DNA from: Methanolobus tindarius DSM 2278 | GTDB taxonomy: Archaea; Halobacteriota; Methanosarcinia; Methanosarcinales; Methanosarcinaceae | Assembly (NCBI RefSeq): GCF_000504205.1 | Contig: NZ_AZAJ01000001.1 | Span: 1,648,879-1,712,878, forward strand | Direction of reading: 5' to 3' | Length of the DNA stretch: 64,000 nt | Shown here: positions 52,535 through 61,515 of the stretch, in pieces | Numbering within the stretch: the first letter of the stretch is position 1 | Layout: every line of letters starts with the position of its first letter | Notes under the pieces: generated by a model | Told to the model about the DNA's origin: nothing | The model's input: only the letters and a program-made list of their open reading frames with translations | The model's database searches: none | Made by a program: the position numbers and the translations under genes

Positions 52535-53551
52535 ATGGGTGTTGATATAGGAGATCTCCTTCAGAGGAGAACGATCGAAGTATCTGACCTTTCATTAAAT
52601 ACAGTGGCTATAGACGCCTTTAACACACTTTATCAATTCTTAAGTATCATCCGGCAGAGGGATGGAACTCCCCTGAAAGATTCTCAGGGCAATGTTACAT
52701 CGCACCTGTCTGGTATTCTTTACAGGATGACCAACATAGTTGAAGCTGGAGTGAAACCTGTTTTTGTTTTCGATGGAAAGCCACCTGAGTTCAAATCTTC
52801 AACTATTCAGAAGCGTACTGAAGTCCGTGAGAATGCTAAGGCAAAATGGGCTGAAGCAAAGGAAAAAGGACTCGCTGAAGAAGCATACAAATATGCCCAG
52901 GCATCTGCCAAAGTTGATGCGACAATTGTTGAGGACTCAAAGAAACTACTGGCTGCAATGGGTATTCCTTATGTTGATGCTCCTTCAGAAGGTGAAGCAC
53001 AGGCAGCTTACATGGTTAAAAAAGGAGATGCAGACAGGATAGCGTCTCAGGATTATGATTCACTGCTTTTTGGTTCCCCTAAAGTTGTCAGGAACCTTAC
53101 AGTTTCAGGTAAGCGAAAACTCCCAAAGAAGAACATCTACGTGGATGTTAAACCTGAACTCATTGACCTTCAGGAAAATCTGGATGAACTGGGAATTGAC
53201 CAGTCACAACTTATTGATATTGCTCTTTGTGTAGGTACCGATTATAATGATGGTATCGAGGGAGTTGGTCCGAAGACTGCTCTTAAGCTTGTAAAAGAAC
53301 ACGGAAATATAGAGAGAATTCTTCAGGAAAAAGGTCTGGAAATCGAGAATCTTGATGGGATAAAAGAGTTTTTCAAATCCCCTCCGGTGACCAATGATTA
53401 TTCCCTCAAATGGAACAAACCGAATTCTTCAGAGGTAATTAATTTTCTCTGCACAGAACACGATTTCTCAGAGGATAGGGTTACAAAGGCTCTGGAACGC
53501 CTCGAAGCTTCATCAGGAAGCGGCCAGAGCACCCTTGATAAATGGTTCTAG
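52535..53551 (+). CDS. fen: Flap endonuclease 1
   Basis: Structure-specific nuclease removing 5' flaps in Okazaki-fragment maturation and repair. The 338-residue protein has the XPG-N domain ([24 protein letters not shown]), the XPG-I motif [15 protein letters not shown], the acidic metal sites [12 protein letters not shown] and [20 protein letters not shown] (H2TH), and a C-terminal PCNA-binding box QSTLDKWF. Normal archaeal length. Confidence 0.96.
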   Translation: MGVDIGDLLQRRTIEVSDLSLNTVAIDAFNTLYQFLSIIRQRDGTPLKDSQGNVTSHLSGILYRMTNIVEAGVKPVFVFDGKPPEFKSSTIQKRTEVRENAKAKWAEAKEKGLAEEAYKYAQASAKVDATIVEDSKKLLAAMGIPYVDAPSEGEAQAAYMVKKGDADRIASQDYDSLLFGSPKVVRNLTVSGKRKLPKKNIYVDVKPELIDLQENLDELGIDQSQLIDIALCVGTDYNDGIEGVGPKTALKLVKEHGNIERILQEKGLEIENLDGIKEFFKSPPVTNDYSLKWNKPNSSEVINFLCTEHDFSEDRVTKALERLEASSGSGQSTLDKWF

Positions 53552-53597
53552 ATTTTTATTTAGAATCCAGAGCACAATTTTAGCCTGGTTTTTAGAT

Positions 53598-55145
53598 TCA
53601 GTTGCTTTTAGAGATAAGTGAAACTCCTGTCATCTCGGCAGGCTGTTCTATTTTCATAATCTCAAGCATTGTTGGTGCAAGGTCGGAAAGCTTTCCATCC
53701 TTAAGTTTTGCTCCTTCCGGACCATTTACAAGAAGACATCTTACAGGATTTGATGTGTGTGCAGTGTGTGGCTTGCCGGTATTGTAATCTATCATCTTCT
53801 CAGCATTACCGTGGTCTGCTGTTATAAGTGCAGCTCCATTTTGTTCGATAATTGCATTGATGATCTTGCCAACACATTCATCCACAGCTTCAATTGCTTT
53901 AATGGCTGCATCCACAATTCCGGTGTGACCAACCATATCCATGTTGGCAAAGTTGAGAATTATGGCATCATACTTGCCGGACTGTATCTTTTCCACAAGT
54001 TTCTCTGTAACTTCGTGTGCACTCATTTCAGGTTTGAGATCGTATGTTGCAACATCGGGTGAAGATACAAGACATCTGTCCTCTCCTTCATTCTCCTTTT
54101 CCACACCGCCGTTGAAGAAGAATGTAACGTGAGCATACTTTTCAGTTTCAGCTATACGGAGCTGTTTTTTATTATTCTTGCTGAGGACTTCACCAAGTGT
54201 GTTAGTAATGGTCTCTGGTGGGTATGCTATTGGAATATCCAGATTCTCATCATATTCAGCCATGCAGACGTAGTGAACTTCAGGCTTTACTTTTCTCTCA
54301 AAACCATCAAAATCATCGTTCACAAATGCATATGTCATCTGTCTTGCCCTGTCCGGACGGAAATTGAAAAAGATAACTGAATCTCCATCCTTAACAGTTG
54401 CAACAGGCTTACCATCTTCATCGGTAACAACAGTGGGCTTTACAAACTCGTCATTTTCGCCCCTTTCGTAAGCCATACTTACTGCTGAAACAGCGTCATC
54501 TGCAAGGATTCCTTCCCCAAGTGTTAGTGCATCGTATGCCAGTTGTATACGGTCCCAGCGTTTGTCACGGTCCATTGCATAATATCTGCCGCTTACAGTT
54601 GCAGTCTTTGCAATGCCTGTGCTCTTGCAGAATTCCTCATGAGCTTTCATGTCTTCAAGTGCAGTCTGAGGTGGCACGTCTCTGCCATCAAGGAATGTGT
54701 GAATGTAAACTCTTTCAACACCTTCTTTCTTTGCCATTTCCACAAGTGCTCTCATGTGGTCCATGTGACTGTGAACGCCTCCGTATGAGAAAAGTCCCAT
54801 AAGGTGCAGTGCAGAGTTGTTTTTCTTCACGTTTCCCATAGATTCAAGCAAAACCTGATTTTTGAAAAAAGAACCTTCTTTTATGTCTTTGTTAATGCGT
54901 GTAAGATCCTGGTAGATTATTCTTCCAGCTCCAATGTTCAGGTGTCCAACTTCTGAGTTTCCCATCTGTCCTTCAGGAAGTCCAACGCCCTCTCCTGAAA
55001 CCTGTAGTAAGCATGAAGGATATTTTTCCACAAGAGAATCAAGCACCGGGGTATTTGCAGTCATTACTGCATTTCCTTTCTCTTCGGTAGTGTAGCCCCA
55101 GCCATCAAGTATCATAAGTAAAAGCGGTCCATTCTCATATGACAT
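53598..55145 (-). CDS. gpmI: 2,3-bisphosphoglycerate-independent phosphoglycerate mutase
   Basis: Interconverts 3- and 2-phosphoglycerate in gluconeogenesis/glycolysis. At 515 residues it is the long bacterial-type iPGM (GpmI), not the short archaeal ApgM. Metal-binding and catalytic motifs are [23 protein letters not shown] (nucleophile Ser), [33 protein letters not shown] and [11 protein letters not shown]. It is convergent with fen and followed at 47 nt by the MATE gene upstream on the same strand. Confidence 0.95.
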   Translation of the reverse strand: MSYENGPLLLMILDGWGYTTEEKGNAVMTANTPVLDSLVEKYPSCLLQVSGEGVGLPEGQMGNSEVGHLNIGAGRIIYQDLTRINKDIKEGSFFKNQVLLESMGNVKKNNSALHLMGLFSYGGVHSHMDHMRALVEMAKKEGVERVYIHTFLDGRDVPPQTALEDMKAHEEFCKSTGIAKTATVSGRYYAMDRDKRWDRIQLAYDALTLGEGILADDAVSAVSMAYERGENDEFVKPTVVTDEDGKPVATVKDGDSVIFFNFRPDRARQMTYAFVNDDFDGFERKVKPEVHYVCMAEYDENLDIPIAYPPETITNTLGEVLSKNNKKQLRIAETEKYAHVTFFFNGGVEKENEGEDRCLVSSPDVATYDLKPEMSAHEVTEKLVEKIQSGKYDAIILNFANMDMVGHTGIVDAAIKAIEAVDECVGKIINAIIEQNGAALITADHGNAEKMIDYNTGKPHTAHTSNPVRCLLVNGPEGAKLKDGKLSDLAPTMLEIMKIEQPAEMTGVSLISKSN

Positions 55146-55192
55146 GAATTCTGAATTGTTCCGATTACTTTTAAATGCATTGTATCGGCTAA

Positions 55193-56629
55193 TCAGGAGC
55201 CATTTTCAAGCCTTGTAAGGATCTTAAATTCTCTCAACACCAGCATGAATGTGAGCAAAAATGAAAGGCTGTCTGATAGTGGAAATGCCAGCCATACACC
55301 TGTAAGCTGAAAGAAGTGTGGAAGAATAATCACCAGTGGAATAAGGAACAACAACTGTCTGCTCATGGCAAGGAAGAAGGATGGTAATGCTTTTCCTATG
55401 GCCTGGTAGAGTGAAGCTCCTACAACCTGAAAACCCACCAGTGGAAGTGCAAGTATCATTATTCTGGTGGCAGATGCTCCTGATGATATCAGTTGCTGAT
55501 CTGAAGTAAATATGCCAAAAAGCTGTCCCGGAAAAACAAGGAGTACAATGAAACCAGCCACAGCAATTGTGGTAGTTACCATCATGGAGAGTTTTACTGA
55601 TTCCATTACCCTGGAAAAGTTTCTGGCTCCATAGTTGAAACCAACGATTGGTTGCAGTCCCTGAACTATACCGTACATCGGCATGAATGTGAACATGAAA
55701 AGACGGTTTACAACACCAAAAATTGCAATTGCAACATCTCCTCCACCATATATCAGTAGTATATTATTCAGCACAATAACCACAAGACTGCTTGATGCGT
55801 TTCTTGCAAGAGGTCCCATTCCTATGGAAATACTTTCAAAGGCAATATCAAATCTCGGTATGAGATTCTTCAAACGGAAACGAAGACTGGAGTTTCCCGA
55901 AGCAAAATACCATATAAGGAATAAGGCTCCTGTAGCCTGTGCAAGAATTGTTGCAATAGCTGCACCTTTTACTCCAAGTCCGAAACCATGCAGGTATAAT
56001 GGCTGGACTGTGGTTCCCAGTTTATCTGCAAGGAAATTAAATTCAATGTATCCTGACTTGAAAATAAACAACGGATCAAGTATGACATTTACAAGGGCCG
56101 AGATAAGCATTGTGTACATTGCAACTTTGGCATTTCCCTCGGAACGCACAACATTGTTCATGGCGAGTGCAAACATGAAAAACCCTGATCCATGCAATAT
56201 CACTGTCATGTATTCGGTGGCATAAGGTAAAATAGTGTCAGTTGCTCCGAATAATTTCAGAAGCGGCGTAAGATAAATACTACCTGCAATTATGATAAAT
56301 AAACTCATAATAAGGACAAGTGAGAGTACGTTTCCCATTACGTTCTCTGCTCTTTCCTGATTTCCTTCACCAAGACTTCGGGATATCATAGAAGCTCCGC
56401 CAATTCCAATGGCAAGTGCAATAGCCATGATGACCATCATTATCGGGAAAGCTATGGATATTCCGGCAATTCCCTGAACACTGTTCTCTCCAAGGGCCTG
56501 ACCTACAAAAACAGTATCCACAATGTTGTAAAGGGCCTGTACCAGCATTCCCACTGTGGCAGGTGCGGATAATTTGAAAAGGAGTTTACCTATGCTTTCA
56601 TCAGCTAAGAGTTTACTTCGTTCGTGCAA
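55193..56629 (-). CDS. MATE-family multidrug/sodium efflux transporter
   Basis: The 478-residue protein has twelve hydrophobic spans in two repeated halves. The N-terminus fits the family ([25 protein letters not shown]), with [21 protein letters not shown] and [11 protein letters not shown] in the second half. Likely Na+- or H+-coupled export of organic cations or metabolites; substrate unknown. Confidence 0.9.
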   Translation of the reverse strand: MHERSKLLADESIGKLLFKLSAPATVGMLVQALYNIVDTVFVGQALGENSVQGIAGISIAFPIMMVIMAIALAIGIGGASMISRSLGEGNQERAENVMGNVLSLVLIMSLFIIIAGSIYLTPLLKLFGATDTILPYATEYMTVILHGSGFFMFALAMNNVVRSEGNAKVAMYTMLISALVNVILDPLFIFKSGYIEFNFLADKLGTTVQPLYLHGFGLGVKGAAIATILAQATGALFLIWYFASGNSSLRFRLKNLIPRFDIAFESISIGMGPLARNASSSLVVIVLNNILLIYGGGDVAIAIFGVVNRLFMFTFMPMYGIVQGLQPIVGFNYGARNFSRVMESVKLSMMVTTTIAVAGFIVLLVFPGQLFGIFTSDQQLISSGASATRIMILALPLVGFQVVGASLYQAIGKALPSFFLAMSRQLLFLIPLVIILPHFFQLTGVWLAFPLSDSLSFLLTFMLVLREFKILTRLENGS

Positions 56630-56754
56630 TGAGCATGCCTTCTTCCCGAAAAGGGATGCAACTAATAGGTGAAATAGGTGTATTTATCCCTTTTCTTACG
56701 CTTTTTCTGATGATTTTATTTCAGATTTATTGGGAAGATCATCCTTAAAATGGC

Positions 56755-57084
56755 TTATGCAGTCCTTATGTGTTTGAGCATCAGATTAAACATAAGCAAG
56801 AGGTTGCTTTCAAAGAAAATGATTTCACCGTTTCTTCTATCCCTGTTATTTGCCCTGAGAACAGTAAATTCAAGATCCTTTTCTGCTTCCATACGAATTC
56901 TTGAAAAGGGATCCAGATTTTCTTTTCTCTCCTCAGAGATTGCTCTTGCAACTGAAAAAGGATCGAGGTATTTGTTTACCCAGCAGTTGAGTTCACGGCT
57001 GTAACCAGTGGAAAGAGCCATGTTATTTATTCTCATTAATGCTGTCTGCTTGTTGTCTTCATAGTAGTTAATCCAATCCGACAT
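56755..57084 (-). CDS. Hypothetical protein
   Basis: A 109-residue soluble, mainly helical protein, rich in Arg, Glu and Asn, beginning MSDWINYYEDNKQTALMRI. It has no recognised family, no signal peptide and one cysteine (ELNCWVNKYLD). A repeated phrase, LDPFSVARAISEERKEN then LDPFSRIRMEAEKDLE, indicates an internal duplication. Flanked by the MATE gene and the divergent msrB. Confidence 0.62.
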   Translation of the reverse strand: MSDWINYYEDNKQTALMRINNMALSTGYSRELNCWVNKYLDPFSVARAISEERKENLDPFSRIRMEAEKDLEFTVLRANNRDRRNGEIIFFESNLLLMFNLMLKHIRTA

Positions 57085-57268
57085 GTAATTTCCCCTGTGA
57101 GTTTACCCAAATATTGAACTCTAATTTGTGATCTTGTTCAACAGTATTTATTTTCTCAAAAATAATATTTATATTTATCTGCGAAATCTACACTTTCTCT
57201 TCTTATTGCCTTCTTCACCACGATATCTTTTTATCTGATATCTACTCCATTTAAATGGGAGTTTAAAT

Positions 57269-57688
57269 ATGGCAGATAAGACGGCAGATGTGTCAGATAC
57301 TATTGAAAAATCGGACGAGCAATGGAAAGAAATACTGACAAAAGATCAGTTCATAGTATTAAGACAAAAAGGCACAGAAGTAGCTTTTACTGGAAAATAT
57401 TATGCGAATAAGGAAAAGGGTACCTATTTGTGTGCAGCCTGCGGTCAGGAACTGTTCAGTTCAGATGCAAAATACGATTCAGGTACCGGCTGGCCAAGTT
57501 ATTTCAAACCGATTTCAGAGGATAAAGTCTCACTGAAAGAAGATAACAGTCATTTCATGAAAAGAACAGAAGTTGTCTGCAGCCGTTGTGGAAGTCACCT
57601 TGGTCATGTTTTTGATGACGGACCCGCACCCACCGGAAAAAGATACTGCATGAATTCCATTTCACTGGATTTTAAAAAAGAGGAGTAA
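57269..57688 (+). CDS. msrB: Peptide-methionine (R)-S-oxide reductase
   Basis: Reduces methionine-R-sulfoxide in proteins. The 139-residue protein has two zinc CxxC pairs (CAACGQELF and [12 protein letters not shown]), the conserved [11 protein letters not shown], and the catalytic Cys in [11 protein letters not shown]. Full length and intact. A bidirectional hairpin terminator separates it from the convergent lipoprotein gene. Confidence 0.95.
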   Translation: MADKTADVSDTIEKSDEQWKEILTKDQFIVLRQKGTEVAFTGKYYANKEKGTYLCAACGQELFSSDAKYDSGTGWPSYFKPISEDKVSLKEDNSHFMKRTEVVCSRCGSHLGHVFDDGPAPTGKRYCMNSISLDFKKEE

Positions 57689-57696
57689 AGTAATGT

Positions 57697-57716
57697 TCAG
57701 AGGTTTGCACCTCTGA
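57697..57716. terminator. Bidirectional hairpin terminator
   Basis: TCAGAGGT, loop TTGC, ACCTCTGA: a perfect 8-bp stem exactly filling the gap between the msrB stop and the end of the convergent lipoprotein gene. Confidence 0.65.
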
Positions 57717-58133
57717 TTAGTTTACTGTTACTGTAAGAGTCATATCAGGAACATCAACAACACTGAATGTGTAAGTGCCGGTGTTCATGAAAGTGTAATC
57801 ATATGTGTCGTGGACATACATTTCCTGGTCTTCAAAGAGCCCATCATCGCTTACAAGCACAAAAGTATTCTGTGGTTTGTAATTTGTCCATACAAGTGTG
57901 TCCCCTCTGTTTATTTCTATTTCAGAAGGTTTCATCATCCCATAGTATTCCATTCTGATACCATGGTCTACACCGTCCCCAACCACAGCAACTTCTTCAA
58001 CATCATCTGCTGTTGTTTCCTCAGCATTTTCTTCTTCCATTGCAGTATCATCATCTGCAGTGTCGGCACATCCGCTGACAAGCACACCTGCAAGCATAAG
58101 TATTGTAATTAATATCAGCCACTTTTTTGTCAT
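57717..58133 (-). CDS. Lipoprotein with cupredoxin-like domain lacking copper ligands
   Basis: The 138-residue protein has a signal peptide and lipobox LVSGCAD (Cys about 22). An acidic linker follows (about 24-50), then a C-terminal plastocyanin-like beta domain: KPSEIEINRGDTLVWTNYKP and TFMNTGTYTFSVVDVPDMTLTV. In true blue-copper proteins that last segment holds Cys, His and Met ligands; here Ser and Val/Asp replace the Cys and His. A type I copper site is therefore unlikely. Probably a structural or binding domain outside the membrane. Confidence 0.82.
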   Translation of the reverse strand: MTKKWLILITILMLAGVLVSGCADTADDDTAMEEENAEETTADDVEEVAVVGDGVDHGIRMEYYGMMKPSEIEINRGDTLVWTNYKPQNTFVLVSDDGLFEDQEMYVHDTYDYTFMNTGTYTFSVVDVPDMTLTVTVN

Positions 58134-58250
58134 ATTATACCACCCAGTTTCTGAGTTTTAGTTTAATTAAAAAAGCCGCCTTTTATCTCAGGCAGCGATT
58201 TTATATCCTGTTCCCGGAAAATTTATACGGCTTATAGTGAAATAAAGGCT

Positions 58251-58538
58251 ATGGAAACATCCTTTATAATCCTTATGTATTTGCTGCTGGTAAATCTAAT
58301 AGGATTTTACCTTATGTGGGCTGATAAAAGAAAAGCAAAAAAAGATGCTTTCAGGATTCCTGAAAAAACCCTGTTTACAATTGCGGTAATCGGTGGCAGT
58401 ATAGGTTCTATTGCAGGGATGTATCGTTTTCGTCATAAGACAAAGCATAGCTCCTTTACAATAGGAATGCCTCTTATACTGCTAATTCAAATCTATGTTT
58501 TGATACGCTTTCTGCTTCCATTATACGCCTTAAATTGA
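58251..58538 (+). CDS. DUF1294-family small membrane protein
   Basis: The 95-residue protein has three membrane spans. The family motif MWADKRKAKKDAFRIPEKTL follows the first span, with GGSIGSIAGMYRFRHKTKH in the loop before the last. DUF1294 is widespread and of unknown function. The stop is 9 nt from the convergent AhpD-like gene. Confidence 0.87.
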   Translation: METSFIILMYLLLVNLIGFYLMWADKRKAKKDAFRIPEKTLFTIAVIGGSIGSIAGMYRFRHKTKHSSFTIGMPLILLIQIYVLIRFLLPLYALN

Positions 58539-58547
58539 GACGAAAGC

Positions 58548-58907
58548 TCAGAATTCCAGTCTCTCCATTTCTTTAAGGACTTCGGGGCTTAAATTAGTGA
58601 AATTCTGAATACCGCTGGTCCAGGCTGCTATCATCATGACGTCCTTTATTTCCTGTGCGGTTACTCCATATTTCTTCAGTCTCTGGAGGATCTTCACAGC
58701 ACTTTTTGTTTTCTGATTTGAGCATGCAATTGCAAATACCAGAAGATGTTTCTGTTTCTTGGAGAGTCCACCTTCTTTTTCTTCCCAGACAGAACTATAT
58801 AATCCGGCTACAGCTTCTGAGAAATCGTCATCCATCTTTTTTGCATAGGTCACAGCCCTTGGCTGGAAACCTTTCACATCTTTTGCTTCCTTTATTTCAT
58901 CTGGCAT
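58548..58907 (-). CDS. Carboxymuconolactone decarboxylase-family protein without CxxC
   Basis: A 119-residue all-alpha CMD-fold protein: VAGLYSSVWEEKEGGLSKKQ, HLLVFAIACSNQKTKSAV, then YGVTAQEIKDVMMIAAWTSG. The AhpD-type CxxC is replaced by ACSNQK, with a single cysteine, so a disulfide reductase role is unlikely. Distinct from the AhpD-like protein at 50.2 kb. Function unknown. Confidence 0.8.
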   Translation of the reverse strand: MPDEIKEAKDVKGFQPRAVTYAKKMDDDFSEAVAGLYSSVWEEKEGGLSKKQKHLLVFAIACSNQKTKSAVKILQRLKKYGVTAQEIKDVMMIAAWTSGIQNFTNLSPEVLKEMERLEF

Positions 58908-59016
58908 TTATTCTTCCCTTCTTTTGATTTTGAATCTATGTTTTTTATAACCTCTAGATTTATCAATGAAGGTTTGGCAGGAAACAATTTAATGCTTTCT
59001 TTGCTCTTTCTTTAAT

Positions 59017-59487
59017 ATGCAGGATAAAAGGAATTTTCCGGATATTTCTGAAAAAGGTGTTTATTGTCTCATATTCAGAACTAGAAACTGCATTCTGGAT
59101 GCAGGTAGCCTTAAAAAGATTGGATTTTCAAAAGGTTACTATATATATGTTGGTTCTGCACTTGGAAGTGGAGGTCTTAAAAGACTGAAACGACATGTGC
59201 TGCTATCATTAGATAAAAACAAAAAACCACGCTGGCATGTGGATTATCTTTCGGTTTCACAGGAATTTGAACTAATATCTGTGGTATATGCAATTACTGA
59301 CAAACCGATTGAATGTGAACTTGCAGGAAAACTAAAATCCGTTTTTAACAATTCTATCCAGGGTTTTGGAGCAGGCGATTGCAGCTGTTCTTCTCATCTT
59401 TTTTACAGTAAAAAACGTCCTTTGTCTTTAATCAAAGATTCATTTAATAAACCTGGATTGAAATTCAAAGTTGCACATTTTGTCTAG
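59017..59487 (+). CDS. GIY-YIG nuclease-fold protein (DUF123)
   Basis: A 156-residue archaeal DUF123 protein with a GIY-YIG-like core: KGVYCLIFR, then FSKGYYIYVGSALGSGGLKRLKRH, RWHVDYLS, and the C-terminal CSSHLFY. Cys in FGAGDCSCSSHLF is typical of the family. Nuclease activity has not been shown for most members. It lies 64 nt upstream of the DUF2278 gene; an inverted repeat and TATA-like box are in that gap, so they are probably transcribed separately. Confidence 0.85.
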   Translation: MQDKRNFPDISEKGVYCLIFRTRNCILDAGSLKKIGFSKGYYIYVGSALGSGGLKRLKRHVLLSLDKNKKPRWHVDYLSVSQEFELISVVYAITDKPIECELAGKLKSVFNNSIQGFGAGDCSCSSHLFYSKKRPLSLIKDSFNKPGLKFKVAHFV

Positions 59488-59490
59488 TGG

Positions 59491-59540
59491 TTCTGCAATC
59501 AGGAAATATTATGCGGAAAACTTTTAAATCAGTTGCAGAA
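59491..59540 (+). promoter_or_regulatory. Inverted repeat flanking the DUF2278 promoter
   Basis: TTCTGCAA (59491-59498) and TTGCAGAA (59533-59540) are exact inverted copies 34 nt apart. Between them is CTTTTAAAT (59521-59529), a TATA-like box placed about 27 nt before the DUF2278 start. Operator function is inferred. Confidence 0.42.
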
Positions 59541-59551
59541 TAAGTTCCATT

Positions 59552-60592
59552 ATGTCTCTTGAAAATTATGGGATATTGAAAGCTAAGCCAAAAGACTGCA
59601 AACGAGGAAAAGGAAAAAGTGCTCATTACCAGATTCTTGTTGATGATGGAAAAAATGAACACCGCATAGCTGTGAATATTAATTCGAAAGTTGCACCTTC
59701 TGAATTGCTTTATTTTGCAGATGATAACTTCAGTCATCCTATAATTGAAAAGCTTGGTTCTCTTGAAATGGGTTACAAAAGCCTTGACCGTTCATCAAGG
59801 GACCTGCGTTTAGATTATGTCCGTGGAGGACTTTTTGATACATCAAAAATGGTGCCGCTGGAATGTGATGTTCCTGGTCCGTCCAATGACCTAAATGAAC
59901 TTATCCAGAAATATGTTGAGAAAGCTGCTGCTATGGATAACGGTATGCTCTATGCATTTGGAGAAAGATGGGGTCCGGAATCCTTTTTACCAGACAGTTT
60001 CTTTGGTTTCAGGCCAGGCAGTGGAATTCATGATATTCATATGAACCAGGGTAATTCTGAAAAGTGGCAGGATGATGATGCACCGTGCCAGGACGGAGGT
60101 CTGCTCATTCACTTACCGGAAGAAAACCGTTGGGTTGCTATTTTCCTGGCTTTCCAGTCACAGTGTTTCAATACGGATGACACGACCGGGCACTGTTTGC
60201 CTGATGTTCCTCAAAAAGTACCTGAAACCTCATCACAAACATGTGAGGTTGAAGAACCCGAGTCTACAGAGGCAGGTTCTGTACTGATAGTAGGGGCTCT
60301 TGTTAATCCGGAGGGAGTTGATTCCGGTAAAGAATCCGTGACACTTTTCAATGCTTCTCCAAAAACAATTGATCTTGCAGGATGGTCACTTAAAGATGCA
60401 TCAGGTCGTAAGTCAAACATTAAAGGCAAGATACGAGCAGGTTCGGGGACAAGAATATTGTTCTCCGGGAAGGGAGTTATTCTCTCAAACGGCGGTGGAA
60501 CCATCAGCCTTTATGATAATCAGGGAACGCTCATGCATGAAGTGAAGTACAGCAGTAGAGAAGTCAGGTCCGGCTGGACTATTGTGTTCTGA
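59552..60592 (+). CDS. DUF2278 (YukJ-like) protein with C-terminal lamin-tail domain
   Basis: A 346-residue protein in two parts. Residues about 1-215 match DUF2278: ENYGILKAKPKDCKRG, LDYVRGGLFD, and RPGSGIHDIHMNQGN. After a Ser/Glu-rich linker, residues about 245-345 form a lamin-tail (Ig-like) domain: GALVNPEGVDSGKESVTLFN, IDLAGWSLKDASGR, ILFSGKGVILSNGGGTISLY. No signal peptide, so likely cytosolic. The pairing of these domains is known in bacteria; the role is unknown. Confidence 0.85.
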   Translation: MSLENYGILKAKPKDCKRGKGKSAHYQILVDDGKNEHRIAVNINSKVAPSELLYFADDNFSHPIIEKLGSLEMGYKSLDRSSRDLRLDYVRGGLFDTSKMVPLECDVPGPSNDLNELIQKYVEKAAAMDNGMLYAFGERWGPESFLPDSFFGFRPGSGIHDIHMNQGNSEKWQDDDAPCQDGGLLIHLPEENRWVAIFLAFQSQCFNTDDTTGHCLPDVPQKVPETSSQTCEVEEPESTEAGSVLIVGALVNPEGVDSGKESVTLFNASPKTIDLAGWSLKDASGRKSNIKGKIRAGSGTRILFSGKGVILSNGGGTISLYDNQGTLMHEVKYSSREVRSGWTIVF

Positions 60593-60777
60593 CCATTGCT
60601 ATTCATTTTTCCGTTCCTCTTTTCTTATTTTATTTTTCTATTGTTCTTCTGGTTTATCTCCAATTTATATTTTTATGTCCAATTAAAAATATCCAACACT
60701 GTTTTATATTAAGCAACATATATTCAGAAAGTACAATCAAATTTACTTTCCTTGCTTTGATAAAATGAGAGTACATT

Positions 60778-60820
60778 TGTTTGAATGGAATTCCGATGCA
60801 GCTGGTAAAAGGTTCAAACA
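60778..60820 (+). promoter_or_regulatory. Inverted repeat adjoining the ribosome site at 60821
   Basis: TGTTTGAA (60778-60785) pairs exactly with TTCAAACA (60813-60820), which abuts the Shine-Dalgarno GGAGAG (60821-60826) of the following gene. A TATA-like TTTTATATTA lies at about 60701-60710, so the repeat would be in the leader RNA and could limit ribosome access. Confidence 0.42.
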
Positions 60821-60834
60821 GGAGAGATACAAAA

Positions 60835-61275
60835 ATGACAGGACAATTAGAAAATACAGAACTTGCCGGAACAATGACTGCTGTACATAATGATATTATG
60901 GCACATATTGGTATTACTGATGCCCAGTTAGAGAAACTGATGAAGCTGTCCCAGGAAGAAGTGATTCTTGGAGCAAGTAAAGATATCACTTTCAAGCTTA
61001 ATGTCAAAAATGGAAAAGGCCATCAGTCAGTTTCCCAGACAACAGCATGGGTTACAATTTCCGGTAGTTTTGAGATCACATCTCCTGACGAAGGCACCTG
61101 GGATATTGTTGTTAAAGACGGCAGTCATACTATCCTGAATAAAAAAGGTGTAAAGAAAGGTGACAAAATAAGTTTCAAGCACAAGACCGGTTTTAAAGCA
61201 AATATCTCACTCGATGTAACGTGGAGTGAAGCCAAAGACACAACTCTTGAAGCTAAGATCCACGCATCTTACTGA
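60835..61275 (+). CDS. Hypothetical soluble protein
   Basis: A 146-residue protein. The N-terminal third is helical (MTAVHNDIMAHIGITDAQLE) and the rest is beta-rich with repeating Lys/Thr/Ser strands (DITFKLNVKNGKG; WVTISGSFEITSPDEGTWD). No family recognised and no signal peptide or cysteines. ATG 60835, 8 nt after GGAGAG, is preferred to the in-frame upstream start at 60781, which falls in the inverted repeat. Confidence 0.68.
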   Translation: MTGQLENTELAGTMTAVHNDIMAHIGITDAQLEKLMKLSQEEVILGASKDITFKLNVKNGKGHQSVSQTTAWVTISGSFEITSPDEGTWDIVVKDGSHTILNKKGVKKGDKISFKHKTGFKANISLDVTWSEAKDTTLEAKIHASY

Positions 61276-61515
61276 AGATGTTATTTTGGATATGTGGTAT
61301 TTCCACATATCATTTTACTTCCTCTCTGTTTTTTGATGAAAAGATAATTTTTCAGTGTTTTATCCATAAGTTAACCTCTTATGGCAGATACGTTTCATTT
61401 TTTTATTCACATATATTTCAGGGTTTTTATTAAATCTGTTCAAAAAATTGTAGATTCCAGAAAAACTTTATATTAATAGTTCTTTATTTTCTCTATCTTC
61501 AATAATGGTGGTACA

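Noticed and set aside
57115-57142. TTGAAC/GTTCAA inverted repeat before msrB
   Set aside because: Six bp with a 16-nt spacer in AT-rich DNA; likely by chance.
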